A stretch of DNA of 64,000 nucleotides from contig JBBDJG010000034.1 in assembly GCA_040880005.1 (NCBI GenBank), positions 1 through 64,000 of the forward strand, written 5' to 3'. Every line of letters begins with the position of its first letter. The first letter of the stretch is position 1. Shown piece after piece: positions 41,245 to 49,635 of this stretch. The position numbers were made by a program, and so were the translations under genes. Source of the stretch: JBBDJG01 sp040880005. GTDB lineage: Bacteria > Actinomycetota > Thermoleophilia > Solirubrobacterales > JBBDJG01. Below the pieces are notes generated by a model. It saw nothing but the letters and a program-made list of their open reading frames with translations. It was not told the DNA's origin and ran no database searches.

Positions 41245-42429
41245 ATGACAGCCTTCAACAAGCAATACCTGATGACCGCGGGGCCGACCCCGCTACCGCC
41301 CGAGGTCGCTCAGGTGATGGCGCAGCCGATCCTCTATCACCGTGCTCCGGCGTTCATCGAGATCTACGCAAGTGTGCTGGATCGCCTCAAGGCCGTGTTC
41401 CAGACCTCGAACGAGGTCCTGATGTTCGCAGCGTCGGGATCGGGCGCGATGGAGTCCGCCGTGGCCAATCTCGTCGCACCGGGCGATGCCGTGGTGGTTG
41501 CCTCTTGCGGAAAGTTCGGCCAGCGGTGGGCCGAGCTGTGCAACGCTTACGGCGCCGAGACGAACCACTTGGAGACCGAGTGGGGGCTGAAGATCGATCC
41601 CAATCAGGTCGCCGAGCGAATCGGCTCGGCCAAGCTCGTGTTCACGACCCTGTCCGAGACATCGACCGGTGTCGTCAACGACGTTCGTGCGCTCGCTCAG
41701 GTTGCACGCGAGCACGATGCGATCCTTGTGGTGGACGCGGTTTCAGGGCTCGGGGCGGTTGATCTTCCGACCGACGACTGGGGAATCGATGTCGTCGTAT
41801 CGGGCTCGCAGAAGGCGCTGATGTCACCACCGGGCCTCGCTTTCGCGGCCGTGTCCAATCGCGCTAATGAGCTTGCCGCAGAGGCTCGCGAGCGTGGAGC
41901 CCGCAGCTACTACTTCGATTGGGCCAGGACACGCGACGGTCAGACGAAGGACCCGCCGGATAGTCCCTTCACGCCGGCGGTCACGCTCGTCCGTGCGCTC
42001 AACGTGGCGCTGGAGATGATCGAGCGCGAGACGCTGCCGAAAGTCCTCGAGCGACACGCGATCCTCGGGCGGGCGACACGCGAAGCGGCCACCGCGCTCG
42101 GACTGGAGCTGTTCGGCCCCGAGGACGAGGGTGCAAATGTGGTAACCGCGATTCGCGCCCCCGACGGCATCGACGGGGCCAAGATCCCGAAGCTGATGCG
42201 CGACACCTATGGCATCACGATCGCCGGCGGCCAAGCGCATCTCAAGGGCAAGATCGTGCGCATCGCCCACTGCGGCTACTACGGCGCCTTCGACATCATC
42301 GCGACGATCGCGGGACTGGAGATGACCCTCGCTGAGCTTGGCGCAGAGGTCATGCTTGGCGCCGGCGTGGCACGCGCGCAGCAGGTCTTCCGCGAAGCGG
42401 GCATGCCCGTGCCGGCGCCGGTCGGGTAG
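41245..42429 (+). CDS. class V aminotransferase (alanine/serine-glyoxylate type)
   Basis: A 394-residue fold-I PLP enzyme. MTAGPTPLPPEV, the DAVSGLGAVDLPTDDW segment and the PLP lysine in VSGSQKALMSPPG are typical of alanine-glyoxylate/serine-pyruvate aminotransferases. It is followed 8 bp later by serA. Thermotoga has a similar pairing, and there the aminotransferase is thought to act in serine synthesis. Here it could replace SerC or run serine-glyoxylate transamination. Confidence 0.88.
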   Translation: MTAFNKQYLMTAGPTPLPPEVAQVMAQPILYHRAPAFIEIYASVLDRLKAVFQTSNEVLMFAASGSGAMESAVANLVAPGDAVVVASCGKFGQRWAELCNAYGAETNHLETEWGLKIDPNQVAERIGSAKLVFTTLSETSTGVVNDVRALAQVAREHDAILVVDAVSGLGAVDLPTDDWGIDVVVSGSQKALMSPPGLAFAAVSNRANELAAEARERGARSYYFDWARTRDGQTKDPPDSPFTPAVTLVRALNVALEMIERETLPKVLERHAILGRATREAATALGLELFGPEDEGANVVTAIRAPDGIDGAKIPKLMRDTYGITIAGGQAHLKGKIVRIAHCGYYGAFDIIATIAGLEMTLAELGAEVMLGAGVARAQQVFREAGMPVPAPVG

Positions 42430-42437
42430 GCGAGCCG

Positions 42438-44072
42438 ATGACAGACACGAACGGCTATCGAGTGCTGGTGAAGGAGAAGATCGCCGATGCGGGCGTCGAG
42501 CTGCTGCGCGAGCACTTCGAGGTGGACGTCGCGATCGACATGCCTCAGGAGGAGCTTGCCGGCGCGATCGCCGACTACGACGCGATCGTGATTCGCTCCG
42601 GGACCACGATCGGCGCTGACGTGCTCGAGCACGCGAACCGCCTCAAGGTGATCGGCCGCGCCGGAATCGGAATTGACAACGTTGATGTACCGGCCGCGAC
42701 CAAGCGAGGTATCATCGTCGCGAACGCGCCCGAGTCGAACATCATCGCGGCCGCGGAGCACACGATCGCGATGATCCTGGCCCAGGCACGCAACATCCCG
42801 CAGGCCAACGCGTCGCTGAAGGCGGGAAAGTGGGAGCGCAGCAGGTTCGGCGGCATCGAGGTGTACGAGAAGACGCTTGGCGTGATCGGCTTCGGGCGCA
42901 TCGGACAGCTCGTTGCGGAACGCGCCAAAGCGTTCCAAATGAGGGTGGTGGCACACGATCCGTACGTGAGCGCAGAGAAGTACAAGGAGCTGGGAGTGGA
43001 GCGCATGGAGAGCGCCGACGGCCTCTACTCATGTGCCGACATCATCACCATCCACCTGCCGAAGACCGACGAGACGCGCGATTATCTCGACGCGGCGGCG
43101 TTCGCCAAGATGAAGGACGGGGTGCGCATCGTCAACTGCGCGCGCGGCGAGCTGCTCGACCACGACGCGCTCGAGGACGCGATCCAGTCGGGCAAGGTCG
43201 CTGGCGCCGGCCTCGACGTGTTCCCCGAAGAGCCGATGACGGAGCATCCGCTGTTCGCCCACGAGAGCGTGATCGTGACGCCTCACCTGGGAGCATCGAC
43301 CGTGGAGGCCCAGGACCGTGCCGGAGTGATCACGGCCGAGCAGGTCGTGGCCGCCCTCAACGGCGACCTCGTCAGCAACGCGGTCAACATCCCGCGGGTT
43401 CACGGGGAGGACCTGGCAGTGCTCGAGCCCTACCTGCCACTCTGCCGGCAGTTGGGTCGTCTCGCGATGTCGCTTGCGGCACATCCCTCGGTCGATCGGA
43501 TCGAAGCCGCGTTCTACGGAAGCCTGGCCGACTTCGATACCCGCCTTCTGTCGCTTGCCGTGCTGCAGGGCGCCTTCCAGGGCCGCGTCGATGAGGACGT
43601 CAACTTCGTCAATGCCCCCACGATCGCCGAGGAGCGCGGCATCGCCGTGTCGGAGTTCAAGGAGACCGAGTCCCACGACTACGCGAGTCTCGTGTCGGTT
43701 GCCGTCGTGGCCGATGGTCAGCGCACCGAGGTTGGAGGCACCACGTTCGGACCCCGCAACGTGCCGCACCTGGTCTCGCTCTACGGACAGAGCTTCAACA
43801 TCGAGCTTGCGAAGCATCTCGCCGTCTTCCGTTACTCGGACCTGCCGGGAATGATCGGCAAGGTCGGAAGCGTGCTCGGCGAGCGCGGCCTCAACATCGC
43901 CTCGACCGCGGTTGGGCGCGAGCCCGACCGGGAGCCCGGCGAGCCGGTGAAGGGTGGCAGCGGCGCTCTTGCCGTGATGGTGGTAACTGTCGACTCGCCG
44001 GTGCCGGACGAGGTGATCGCGGAGATCACTTCGCTCGAGGGCTTTCAGCAAGGCCGCGCGGTCACCCTCTGA
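42438..44072 (+). CDS. serA: D-3-phosphoglycerate dehydrogenase
   Basis: A 544-residue long-form SerA, the first enzyme of serine synthesis. The NAD loop is LGVIGFGRIGQLV. The catalytic Arg/Glu/His lie in NCARGELLDHDAL, PEEPMTEHPLF and TPHLGAST. The ASB domain follows, then a C-terminal ACT domain (FRYSDLPGMIGKVGSVLGERGLN), so serine feedback is likely. It is co-transcribed with the class V aminotransferase. Confidence 0.96.
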   Translation: MTDTNGYRVLVKEKIADAGVELLREHFEVDVAIDMPQEELAGAIADYDAIVIRSGTTIGADVLEHANRLKVIGRAGIGIDNVDVPAATKRGIIVANAPESNIIAAAEHTIAMILAQARNIPQANASLKAGKWERSRFGGIEVYEKTLGVIGFGRIGQLVAERAKAFQMRVVAHDPYVSAEKYKELGVERMESADGLYSCADIITIHLPKTDETRDYLDAAAFAKMKDGVRIVNCARGELLDHDALEDAIQSGKVAGAGLDVFPEEPMTEHPLFAHESVIVTPHLGASTVEAQDRAGVITAEQVVAALNGDLVSNAVNIPRVHGEDLAVLEPYLPLCRQLGRLAMSLAAHPSVDRIEAAFYGSLADFDTRLLSLAVLQGAFQGRVDEDVNFVNAPTIAEERGIAVSEFKETESHDYASLVSVAVVADGQRTEVGGTTFGPRNVPHLVSLYGQSFNIELAKHLAVFRYSDLPGMIGKVGSVLGERGLNIASTAVGREPDREPGEPVKGGSGALAVMVVTVDSPVPDEVIAEITSLEGFQQGRAVTL

Positions 44073-44086
44073 CTTGGCGCGCTGAA

Positions 44087-44422
44087 TTGGCACGCGTCGT
44101 AGCGCTCGTCCCCGACCTCTTCTTCGCCGCCAAGGTGCGCGAAACGCTGACGTCCGCCGGGCACGAAGTCGAGCTGGTTCGAACCCACGCGGAGGCGGTG
44201 GGCGCCGACGCGGACCTGGTGATCGTCGATCTCGACGCCGACGACATCAACTCCGGTGTGCTCGTCAGCGATCTGCTTGGCACCCCGACGCTCGGCTTCT
44301 ACTCGCACGTCAACGAGGAGACGAAGCACGCGGGCCGCCTGGCGGGGATCGACGTGGTCGTGCCACGCTCCCGCATGGCGCGCGAGATGCCGAAGCTCGT
44401 CGAGAACCTGGTCGCGAGCTGA
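44087..44422 (+). CDS. receiver-like (pseudo-receiver) protein
   Basis: A 111-residue alpha/beta protein with a CheY-like plan: RVVALVPDLFFAAKVRETL at the start, then VIVDLDADD at the third strand where the phospho-Asp normally sits. The N-terminal acidic pair is reduced to one Asp, and the conserved Lys is replaced near VPRSRM. It may be a degenerate receiver. The TTG start is 14 bp after serA. Function unknown. Confidence 0.6.
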   Translation: MARVVALVPDLFFAAKVRETLTSAGHEVELVRTHAEAVGADADLVIVDLDADDINSGVLVSDLLGTPTLGFYSHVNEETKHAGRLAGIDVVVPRSRMAREMPKLVENLVAS

Positions 44423-44427
44423 TCCGC

Positions 44428-44433
44428 TAGGTT
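44428..44433 (+). promoter_or_regulatory. -10 box of a leaderless promoter
   Basis: TAGGTT, 9 nt, then the ATG at 44443; no Shine-Dalgarno sequence. Confidence 0.45.
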
Positions 44434-44442
44434 GCGGGTGCG

Positions 44443-45489
44443 ATGCGCGCACTCGTCCTCAAGAAGCACGGCTCGCCAGACGACGCTCTGGCGGTGGAGC
44501 AACGGCCCGATCCCTCGCCGGGCGAAGGCCAGGTCAAGATCAAGGTCAGGGCATGCGGGATCAACTTTGCCGACTTGCTCGCCCGCGTGGGCCTGTACCC
44601 GGACGCTCCCAAGCCGCCGTGCGTGATGGGTTACGAGGTGGCGGGCGAGATCGACGAACTCGGACCGGGAGTCAACGGCTTTGCTCCCGGCCAGCGCGTC
44701 TTTGCCGCCACGCGCTTCACGGGATTTGCCGAGCTTGCCGTGGCCGACCTTGCCAATGTGCTGGCGCTTCCGGATCGCTTCAGCTTCGAGCAGGGCGCCG
44801 CGCTGCCGGTGAACTACGGCACCGCCTACGCGGCGATCGTGCTACTCGCGGACGTCCAGCATGGAGAGACCGTGCTCGTGCACGCGGCCGCCGGTGGCGT
44901 CGGCATCGCGGCGTTGCAGCTTTTGCGCGACCGCGGCGCGGAGGCGATCGGGACCGCCTCGGCGTCCAAGCACGAGTTCATCCGCGGTCAGGGTGCGGCA
45001 CACACGATCGACTACCGAACACGGGATGTTTCCAAAGATGTGAAACGGATCACCGACAGCAGGGGAGTCGACGTTGTGCTCGACTCGCTGGGAGAGTTCA
45101 AGCAGAGCCTGTCGCTTCTAAGACCGAATGGACGCGTGGTCATGTACGGCGTGTCGAACCTGATGGCAGGAGATCGGCGCAGACTGGGAACCGTCGTCAG
45201 GGGAATGGCCTCGATCGCGGGGAACCTGCCGCGCTTCAACGCGATCAAGCTGATGAACGGGAACCAAACGAAGAAGGTCGGCGACAAGTCGATGATGGGC
45301 CTCAACGCTCTGCACTGGTGGGACGACAAAGGTTCGCTCGAGGAGCTTACGAACCCGCTGGTGGGTCTGATCGAGCAGGGCGTGATCGAACCGGTCGTCG
45401 CCGAGAGCTTCCCGTTCGAGCGCGCTGCCGAAGCGCACCGCTACATCCAGGACCGCAGGAACATCGGCAAAGTCGTTCTGACGCCCTAG
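44443..45489 (+). CDS. NADPH:quinone oxidoreductase-like zinc-free MDR enzyme
   Basis: A 348-residue medium-chain dehydrogenase/reductase. CGINFADLLARVGLYP and PCVMGYEVAGEI open the catalytic domain. The catalytic-zinc ligands of alcohol dehydrogenases are absent. The NADPH loop is HAAAGGVGIAALQ. The closest type is quinone oxidoreductase/VAT-1. The TAG stop is part of the left end of the 168-bp element. Confidence 0.88.
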   Translation: MRALVLKKHGSPDDALAVEQRPDPSPGEGQVKIKVRACGINFADLLARVGLYPDAPKPPCVMGYEVAGEIDELGPGVNGFAPGQRVFAATRFTGFAELAVADLANVLALPDRFSFEQGAALPVNYGTAYAAIVLLADVQHGETVLVHAAAGGVGIAALQLLRDRGAEAIGTASASKHEFIRGQGAAHTIDYRTRDVSKDVKRITDSRGVDVVLDSLGEFKQSLSLLRPNGRVVMYGVSNLMAGDRRRLGTVVRGMASIAGNLPRFNAIKLMNGNQTKKVGDKSMMGLNALHWWDDKGSLEELTNPLVGLIEQGVIEPVVAESFPFERAAEAHRYIQDRRNIGKVVLTP

Positions 45490-45653
45490 TGGTCCATCCG
45501 GCAAGTACGCCGACCGATATCCCGGCTGCGAATCTTCATCTGCCTTCGTCGTCGGTCGTCCACATACCTTCTGGTATGCGGACTCCCTGCCTCCTCGGCA
45601 GTCTCGATTCTCGCTCAGCATATCGGTGACGTACTAACCGGACGAACCACTAG
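45486..45653. repeat. 168-bp structured CTAGTGG inverted-repeat element, copy A
   Basis: It starts CTAGTGGTCCATCCGGCAAG and ends CTAACCGGACGAACCACTAG, with ~24-bp imperfect terminal inverted repeats. An inner CCGATAT / ATATCGG stem and a central hairpin (GTCCACATACC, loop TTCT, GGTATGCGGAC) lie inside. The reverse complement aligns without gaps to 25375-25542, and stems at the same positions are built from different bases. It lies between the oxidoreductase stop and the leuA leader. Confidence 0.8.
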
Positions 45654-45675
45654 CGAACTTCGTCAGGCCGTTTGT

Positions 45676-45681
45676 TACGAT
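45676..45681 (+). promoter_or_regulatory. -10 box of the leuA leader transcript
   Basis: TACGAT, 9 nt, then the ATG of the leader peptide at 45691. The leader mRNA would begin at or next to that ATG. Confidence 0.5.
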
Positions 45682-45690
45682 GGTTGCCTG

Positions 45691-45798
45691 ATGAATGGCC
45701 AATCGCGCAGCCCGAAGCTCATCTCCGGACCAGGCTTCTCCCTGGCGCTGCCGGGCCTTTTTCTCGGCCTTCTTCTTCTCCCCCTGCGGGGGGAATAG
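45691..45798 (+). CDS. leuL: leucine-rich leader peptide of leuA (attenuator)
   Basis: A 35-residue ORF starting MNGQSRSPKLIS and ending with a leucine-dense stretch (LALPGLFLGLLLLPLRGE). Ten of 35 residues are leucine, four in a row, several as CTT codons that are rare in this GC-rich sequence. It lies 98 bp before leuA and is followed by a stable hairpin. This is the architecture of ribosome-mediated attenuation: stalling at Leu codons when leucine is scarce would change downstream folding. A CCCCC/GGGGG hairpin overlaps the end of the ORF. Confidence 0.75.
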   Translation: MNGQSRSPKLISGPGFSLALPGLFLGLLLLPLRGE

Positions 45799-45806
45799 CT
45801 ACGGCC

Positions 45807-45824
45807 GCGGGTCCGGGGACCCGC
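45807..45824 (+). terminator. hairpin of the leuA attenuator
   Basis: GCGGGTCC, loop GG, GGACCCGC: an 8-bp perfect stem 8 bp after the leader stop. No T tract follows, so termination may need another factor or the stem may be an anti-structure. Confidence 0.5.
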
Positions 45825-45896
45825 ACGCGCAACGGGAATAGCGGTCAGCAAGTCGGCGGAAGGCCGCCGAACAGGCTCTGGAGAAGGAGGCAAACG

Positions 45897-47486
45897 ATGT
45901 CAGCGCAAACGAACGGCAAGCAGATGGATCGTGTGTACATCTTCGACACGACTCTGCGCGACGGCGAGCAATCGCCCGGCATCTCGCTCAACGTGCCCGA
46001 GAAGCTGGAGATTGCGCATCAGCTCGCCCGTCTGGGCGTGGACATCATCGAGGCCGGCTTTCCGATCACCTCGCCCGGCGACGCGAAGGCCGTGTCCGCG
46101 ATCGCCCAGCAGGTCGAGGGGCCGGTGATCTGCGGCCTTGCCCGCACGGCAAAGCAGGACATCGACGCGGCCTGGAACGCGATCAAGTACTCCGAGCGCC
46201 CGCGCATCCACACGTTCATCGCGACCAGCGACATCCATATTGAGCGCAAGCTGCAGACGACGCGGGAGGATGTCATCGGCCAAGCGCGCGCCGCGGTCGC
46301 CCACGCCCGCGAGTACACCGACGACGTCGAGTTCTCGCCCGAGGATGGGTCGCGCTCGGAGATCGAGTTCATGGCGGAGGTGGTCAAGGTCGCGATCGAG
46401 GAAGGGGCGACCACGATCAACATCCCCGACACCGTCGGCTACACGATGCCGCAGGAGTACGGAGAGATCTTCGCGCGACTGTATGACTTGGTGCCCGAGT
46501 TGAAGGACGTTGTCGTATCGGTTCACTGCCACGACGACCTCGGGCTCGCGGTGGCAAACTCGTTTGCCGGCGTGACCGCGGGCGCGCGGCAGGTCGAGTG
46601 CGCGATCAACGGCATCGGCGAACGTGCCGGCAACGCTGCACTGGAAGAGATCGTGATGCTGATGCGCACGCGCCGATCGACGGTCGGACTGGACACCGGC
46701 ATCGTTACGCGCGAGATCGCGCGCACGAGTCGACTGGTATCGAGGCTGACCGGCTACCCGGTGCAGCCCAACAAGGCGATAGTGGGACGCAACGCGTTCG
46801 CGCACGAGGCCGGGATTCATCAGGACGGCGTGCTCAAGGACCGCGAGACCTACGAGATCATGGACGCGACGACGATCGGCCTTCAGACCAACCAGATCGT
46901 GCTCGGCAAGCATTCCGGCCGCCACGCGCTGCGCAACGCGCTGGAGGAGCTGGGCATCCGCGTCGATGGCCAGGCGCTCAACACGGCCTTCAAGCGCTTC
47001 AAGGAGCTTGCTGACAAGAAAAAGAAGGTCACGGCGCTCGACCTCGAGGCGATCGTGTCGGACGAGATTCGCGAGCAGGCCGAGGCCTACAACCTGGCCT
47101 CGTTCGAGGTGCGCGACGCTTCCGGCGAGAGCCCGGTCGCCAAGGTCAGCGTCACGACGCCGAAGGGCGAGACGGTGAGCGGCGAGGGCAGCGGTGACGG
47201 CCCCGTCGACGCGCTGCTTCAGGCCGTGAATGCGGCCACGGGTATCGATGGGGTTCTCAAGGAGTACCACGTCGCGGCTGTCACGGCCGATACCGACGCG
47301 CTCGGCGAGGTCTCGGTGCTGGTCGAGTGCGACGGTCGCCTGGCGTCGGGCCAGAGCGTTTCGACCGACACGCTCGAGGCGTCCGGCAGGGCGTACTTGC
47401 GTGCGCTGTCGAACGCCCTTGCCGGCGTCGGCACGATTGGCCAGACGGGCTCGCAGACCGGGCAGCAGCGCATCGAATCGCCATAG
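45897..47486 (+). CDS. leuA: 2-isopropylmalate synthase
   Basis: A 529-residue enzyme that condenses acetyl-CoA with 2-oxoisovalerate. YIFDTTLRDGEQSPG is the HMGL-like catalytic start. HCHDDLGLAVANS carries metal ligands, and NGIGERAGNAALEE follows. The C-terminal ~130 residues form the LeuA regulatory domain for leucine feedback. The ATG at 45897 has GAAGGAGG. The frame is open through the leader, but homology begins here. Both attenuation and allostery probably act. Confidence 0.96.
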   Translation: MSAQTNGKQMDRVYIFDTTLRDGEQSPGISLNVPEKLEIAHQLARLGVDIIEAGFPITSPGDAKAVSAIAQQVEGPVICGLARTAKQDIDAAWNAIKYSERPRIHTFIATSDIHIERKLQTTREDVIGQARAAVAHAREYTDDVEFSPEDGSRSEIEFMAEVVKVAIEEGATTINIPDTVGYTMPQEYGEIFARLYDLVPELKDVVVSVHCHDDLGLAVANSFAGVTAGARQVECAINGIGERAGNAALEEIVMLMRTRRSTVGLDTGIVTREIARTSRLVSRLTGYPVQPNKAIVGRNAFAHEAGIHQDGVLKDRETYEIMDATTIGLQTNQIVLGKHSGRHALRNALEELGIRVDGQALNTAFKRFKELADKKKKVTALDLEAIVSDEIREQAEAYNLASFEVRDASGESPVAKVSVTTPKGETVSGEGSGDGPVDALLQAVNAATGIDGVLKEYHVAAVTADTDALGEVSVLVECDGRLASGQSVSTDTLEASGRAYLRALSNALAGVGTIGQTGSQTGQQRIESP

Positions 47487-47492
47487 GATCCT

Positions 47493-47498
47493 TAGACT
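47493..47498 (+). promoter_or_regulatory. -10 box of a leaderless promoter
   Basis: TAGACT, 7 nt, then the GTG at 47506. It sits 6 bp after the leuA stop. Confidence 0.45.
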
Positions 47499-47505
47499 GC
47501 CGCCG

Positions 47506-48510
47506 GTGGACGAGTTCACGTTCCTCGACGGCGAACGCCTGGTTCGCTTCGGCGCCGGTGCGCTCGATGACGCACCCGAGCTGATTGCCGGGCGTGGGCT
47601 CGACGGCTACGTGCTGCTCGCCACCAAGCGTTCGGTGGCGATGGCGCCCGAGCTGGCCGATGCATCCGCCGACGTCCTGCACGTGGCGGGCGGATCTGTT
47701 CCAGAGGCAGCCGCGGCGGTACGCGCGGATGTTCGCGGCAGACCGATCGTCGCGCTCGGCGGAGGCCGCGTGATCGACGCCGCCAAGGCGATCGCCGGCG
47801 CCGACGGCCTGCGCTGCGCGGCCGTCCCGACCACCCTTTCGGGGGCCGAGATGTCGGGCTTCCATCGCATGCCGGCCGGGGTCGAAGTGTTCCGCCTGGT
47901 GAGACCGGTGCTCGTGATCGCCGCGGCGACCGTGATGGCTTCCCAGCCCGCGCCCGATCTGGCGGCCAGCGCCATGAATGCACTCGCGCACGCCGTCGAG
48001 GCGCTCTACACGCCGCTCGCGAACCCGATCGCGAACATGGCGGCATTGCGCGGCGCCGGGCTGCTGGCGTCGGGGCTCGAGCCGGACGAGCCAAACCGCG
48101 ATGACCTCGCGCTGGGTGCACTGCTGGCCGGGTACGCCGTCGGCGCGACCGGCTTCGCCATCCACCACGCGCTGTGTCAGACGATCGTGCGCGTGGCCGG
48201 CACGCCACACGCACGAACGAACGCGATCATGCTGCCGCACGTCGTTCGCATGATGAGCACACGCGCGCCGGAGGCGATCGGCAAGCTTTCGGTGGCTGTG
48301 GGAGCCGGGGGAGACCCGGCCGCGGCGGCTGACCGGATCGCGCAACTTGCCGCACGCTGCGGCGTCACGCGGCTGAGCGAGGTCGGCTTCGAGCGTGCCA
48401 AGCTGACGGAAGTGGTGGCAACGGCGGCGGCGCGAGGCGACGTGATGGCTAACACGCCCGGCGCGCCGACGGAAATGGAAATCAAACAGATACTGGAGGA
48501 GGCGCTTTGA
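47506..48510 (+). CDS. iron-containing alcohol dehydrogenase family (maleylacetate reductase-like)
   Basis: A 334-residue group III dehydrogenase. GGGRVIDAAKAIAG binds the dinucleotide. PTTLSGAEMSGF, NALAHAVEALY, HHALCQ and PHARTNAIMLPH carry the metal-binding Asp/His. It is shorter than typical Fe-ADHs and closest in style to maleylacetate reductases. Its TGA overlaps the TTG of the MaoC-like gene. Substrate unknown. Confidence 0.82.
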   Translation: MDEFTFLDGERLVRFGAGALDDAPELIAGRGLDGYVLLATKRSVAMAPELADASADVLHVAGGSVPEAAAAVRADVRGRPIVALGGGRVIDAAKAIAGADGLRCAAVPTTLSGAEMSGFHRMPAGVEVFRLVRPVLVIAAATVMASQPAPDLAASAMNALAHAVEALYTPLANPIANMAALRGAGLLASGLEPDEPNRDDLALGALLAGYAVGATGFAIHHALCQTIVRVAGTPHARTNAIMLPHVVRMMSTRAPEAIGKLSVAVGAGGDPAAAADRIAQLAARCGVTRLSEVGFERAKLTEVVATAAARGDVMANTPGAPTEMEIKQILEEAL

Positions 48511-49001
48511 CAGAGACACAAGCGAAGGCCGAAGCGAAGCCAGCCACGATCACGATCGAGGACCTGAAAGGCCGCGTGGGGGAGAAGCAGGGCCCGACGG
48601 AGTGGCGCGAGGTCACCCAGCAGATGATCGACACGTTCGCGAAGTTGAGCGGCGACGACCAGTGGATACACGTCGACCGCGAGCGAGCCGTCAAGGAGAG
48701 CCCGTTCGGCACCACAATCGCGCACGGCAACCTGACGCTGGCGATGATCGACGGCTTCCGCCTGGAGTTCGCCGTCAACATAGAGGGGGCCAAGCTGGGC
48801 GTGAACATGGGCTGGAACCGCGTGCGGTTCCCGGCGCCGGTGCCGAGCGGGTCGCGGATCCGTGCCAGCGCCGAAACGGTCGAGGTGACCGAGAAGGGCG
48901 ATGGCTGGTGGGAGGTCGTGCAGCGCTTCACGATCGAGCTGGAGGGCGGCGAGAAGCCGGTTTGCGTCGCCGACAGCGTGGGACGGGCGCTGATGGCCTA
49001 A
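48507..49001 (+). CDS. MaoC-family (R)-hydratase-like protein
   Basis: A 164-residue hotdog protein. The hydratase motif is visible as FAKLSGDDQWIHVDRERA, then SPFGTTIAHGNLTLAM. It probably hydrates an enoyl-CoA. A Lys/Ala/Glu-rich ~15-residue N-terminus precedes the domain. The TTG start overlaps the upstream stop (TTGA), so it is coupled to the dehydrogenase gene. Confidence 0.88.
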   Translation: MTETQAKAEAKPATITIEDLKGRVGEKQGPTEWREVTQQMIDTFAKLSGDDQWIHVDRERAVKESPFGTTIAHGNLTLAMIDGFRLEFAVNIEGAKLGVNMGWNRVRFPAPVPSGSRIRASAETVEVTEKGDGWWEVVQRFTIELEGGEKPVCVADSVGRALMA

Positions 49002-49013
49002 CCAAGCCCTGTA

Positions 49014-49037
49014 ACATACGGTCGTATGTGATAGCGT
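49014..49037 (+). promoter_or_regulatory. palindromic operator and -10 box of the XRE-cupin gene
   Basis: ACATACG-GT-CGTATGT (49014-49029) is a perfect 7-bp-arm inverted repeat just upstream of TAGCGT (49032-49037), which is 6 nt before the ATG. An inverted repeat in the -35 region of a regulator gene suggests autoregulation. Confidence 0.6.
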
Positions 49038-49043
49038 ACAAGC

Positions 49044-49634
49044 ATGGCAGTAGCCGCGCCCAGCCCCGACGCCCTCTCAGTCGGCTCGCGCGTGCGTGCG
49101 TTGCGTGAGGCGATGGGCCTCTCGCTGCGCGATCTGGCCGAGCGCAGCGCCGTCTCAGCCCCGATGCTCTCCCAGGTCGAGCGCGGTGAAACCAGCCCGA
49201 CGATCGCGGTCGCCGCCAAGATTGCCGCAGGCCTCGAGCTGTCGCTTTCGCAGCTCTTGCGTCTGGACGAGTCGGAGGGCGTCACCGTCGTGCGGGTCAA
49301 CGAACGCCTTGCCGGCCGCTGGGCGCGTGGGCATCGCTACGAGGTGCTGACGGCGCCGCTACCGGGCCAGCGCGCCGAGGTCTCGGAGCACACGCTGAAG
49401 CCGGGGTCCGCCACCGGCGGGCCGGACGACCCTCCGATGCACGAGCCCGGCAGCCGTGAGACGGCTGTCGTGCTCGAGGGAGAACTGTCACTCGTATGCG
49501 ACGGCGAGGCCTACGAGTTGGACCACGGCGATACGGTCACGTTCGACGCCGATCTTCCACATCACTTCGAAAATTCCGGTACCGGCGACGCGCGTTTTCT
49601 GGCGATCGTCTCCGCCGGGCTGAGAAGGAGCTGA
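49044..49634 (+). CDS. XRE-family regulator with C-terminal cupin
   Basis: A 196-residue regulator. Residues ~13-70 form an XRE helix-turn-helix (VRALREAMGLSLRDLAERSAVSAPMLSQVERG). Residues ~110-190 form a cupin_2 sensor domain (HEPGSRETAVVLEGEL, then LDHGDTVTFDADLPHHFEN). The leuC GTG starts 1 nt after its stop, so it heads the leuC-leuD-leuB-ilvE-cimA run and may respond to a pathway metabolite; the ligand is unknown. Confidence 0.9.
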   Translation: MAVAAPSPDALSVGSRVRALREAMGLSLRDLAERSAVSAPMLSQVERGETSPTIAVAAKIAAGLELSLSQLLRLDESEGVTVVRVNERLAGRWARGHRYEVLTAPLPGQRAEVSEHTLKPGSATGGPDDPPMHEPGSRETAVVLEGELSLVCDGEAYELDHGDTVTFDADLPHHFENSGTGDARFLAIVSAGLRRS

Positions 49635-49635
49635 C

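Noticed and set aside
45672..45896. N-terminal extension of LeuA upstream of 45897
   Set aside because: It would run through the attenuator in a different frame from the leader peptide and has no homology; a strong ribosome-binding site precedes 45897.
45900..47519. A 539-residue open frame antisense to leuA
   Set aside because: It mirrors leuA codon structure; high GC leaves the opposite strand open. No family motif.
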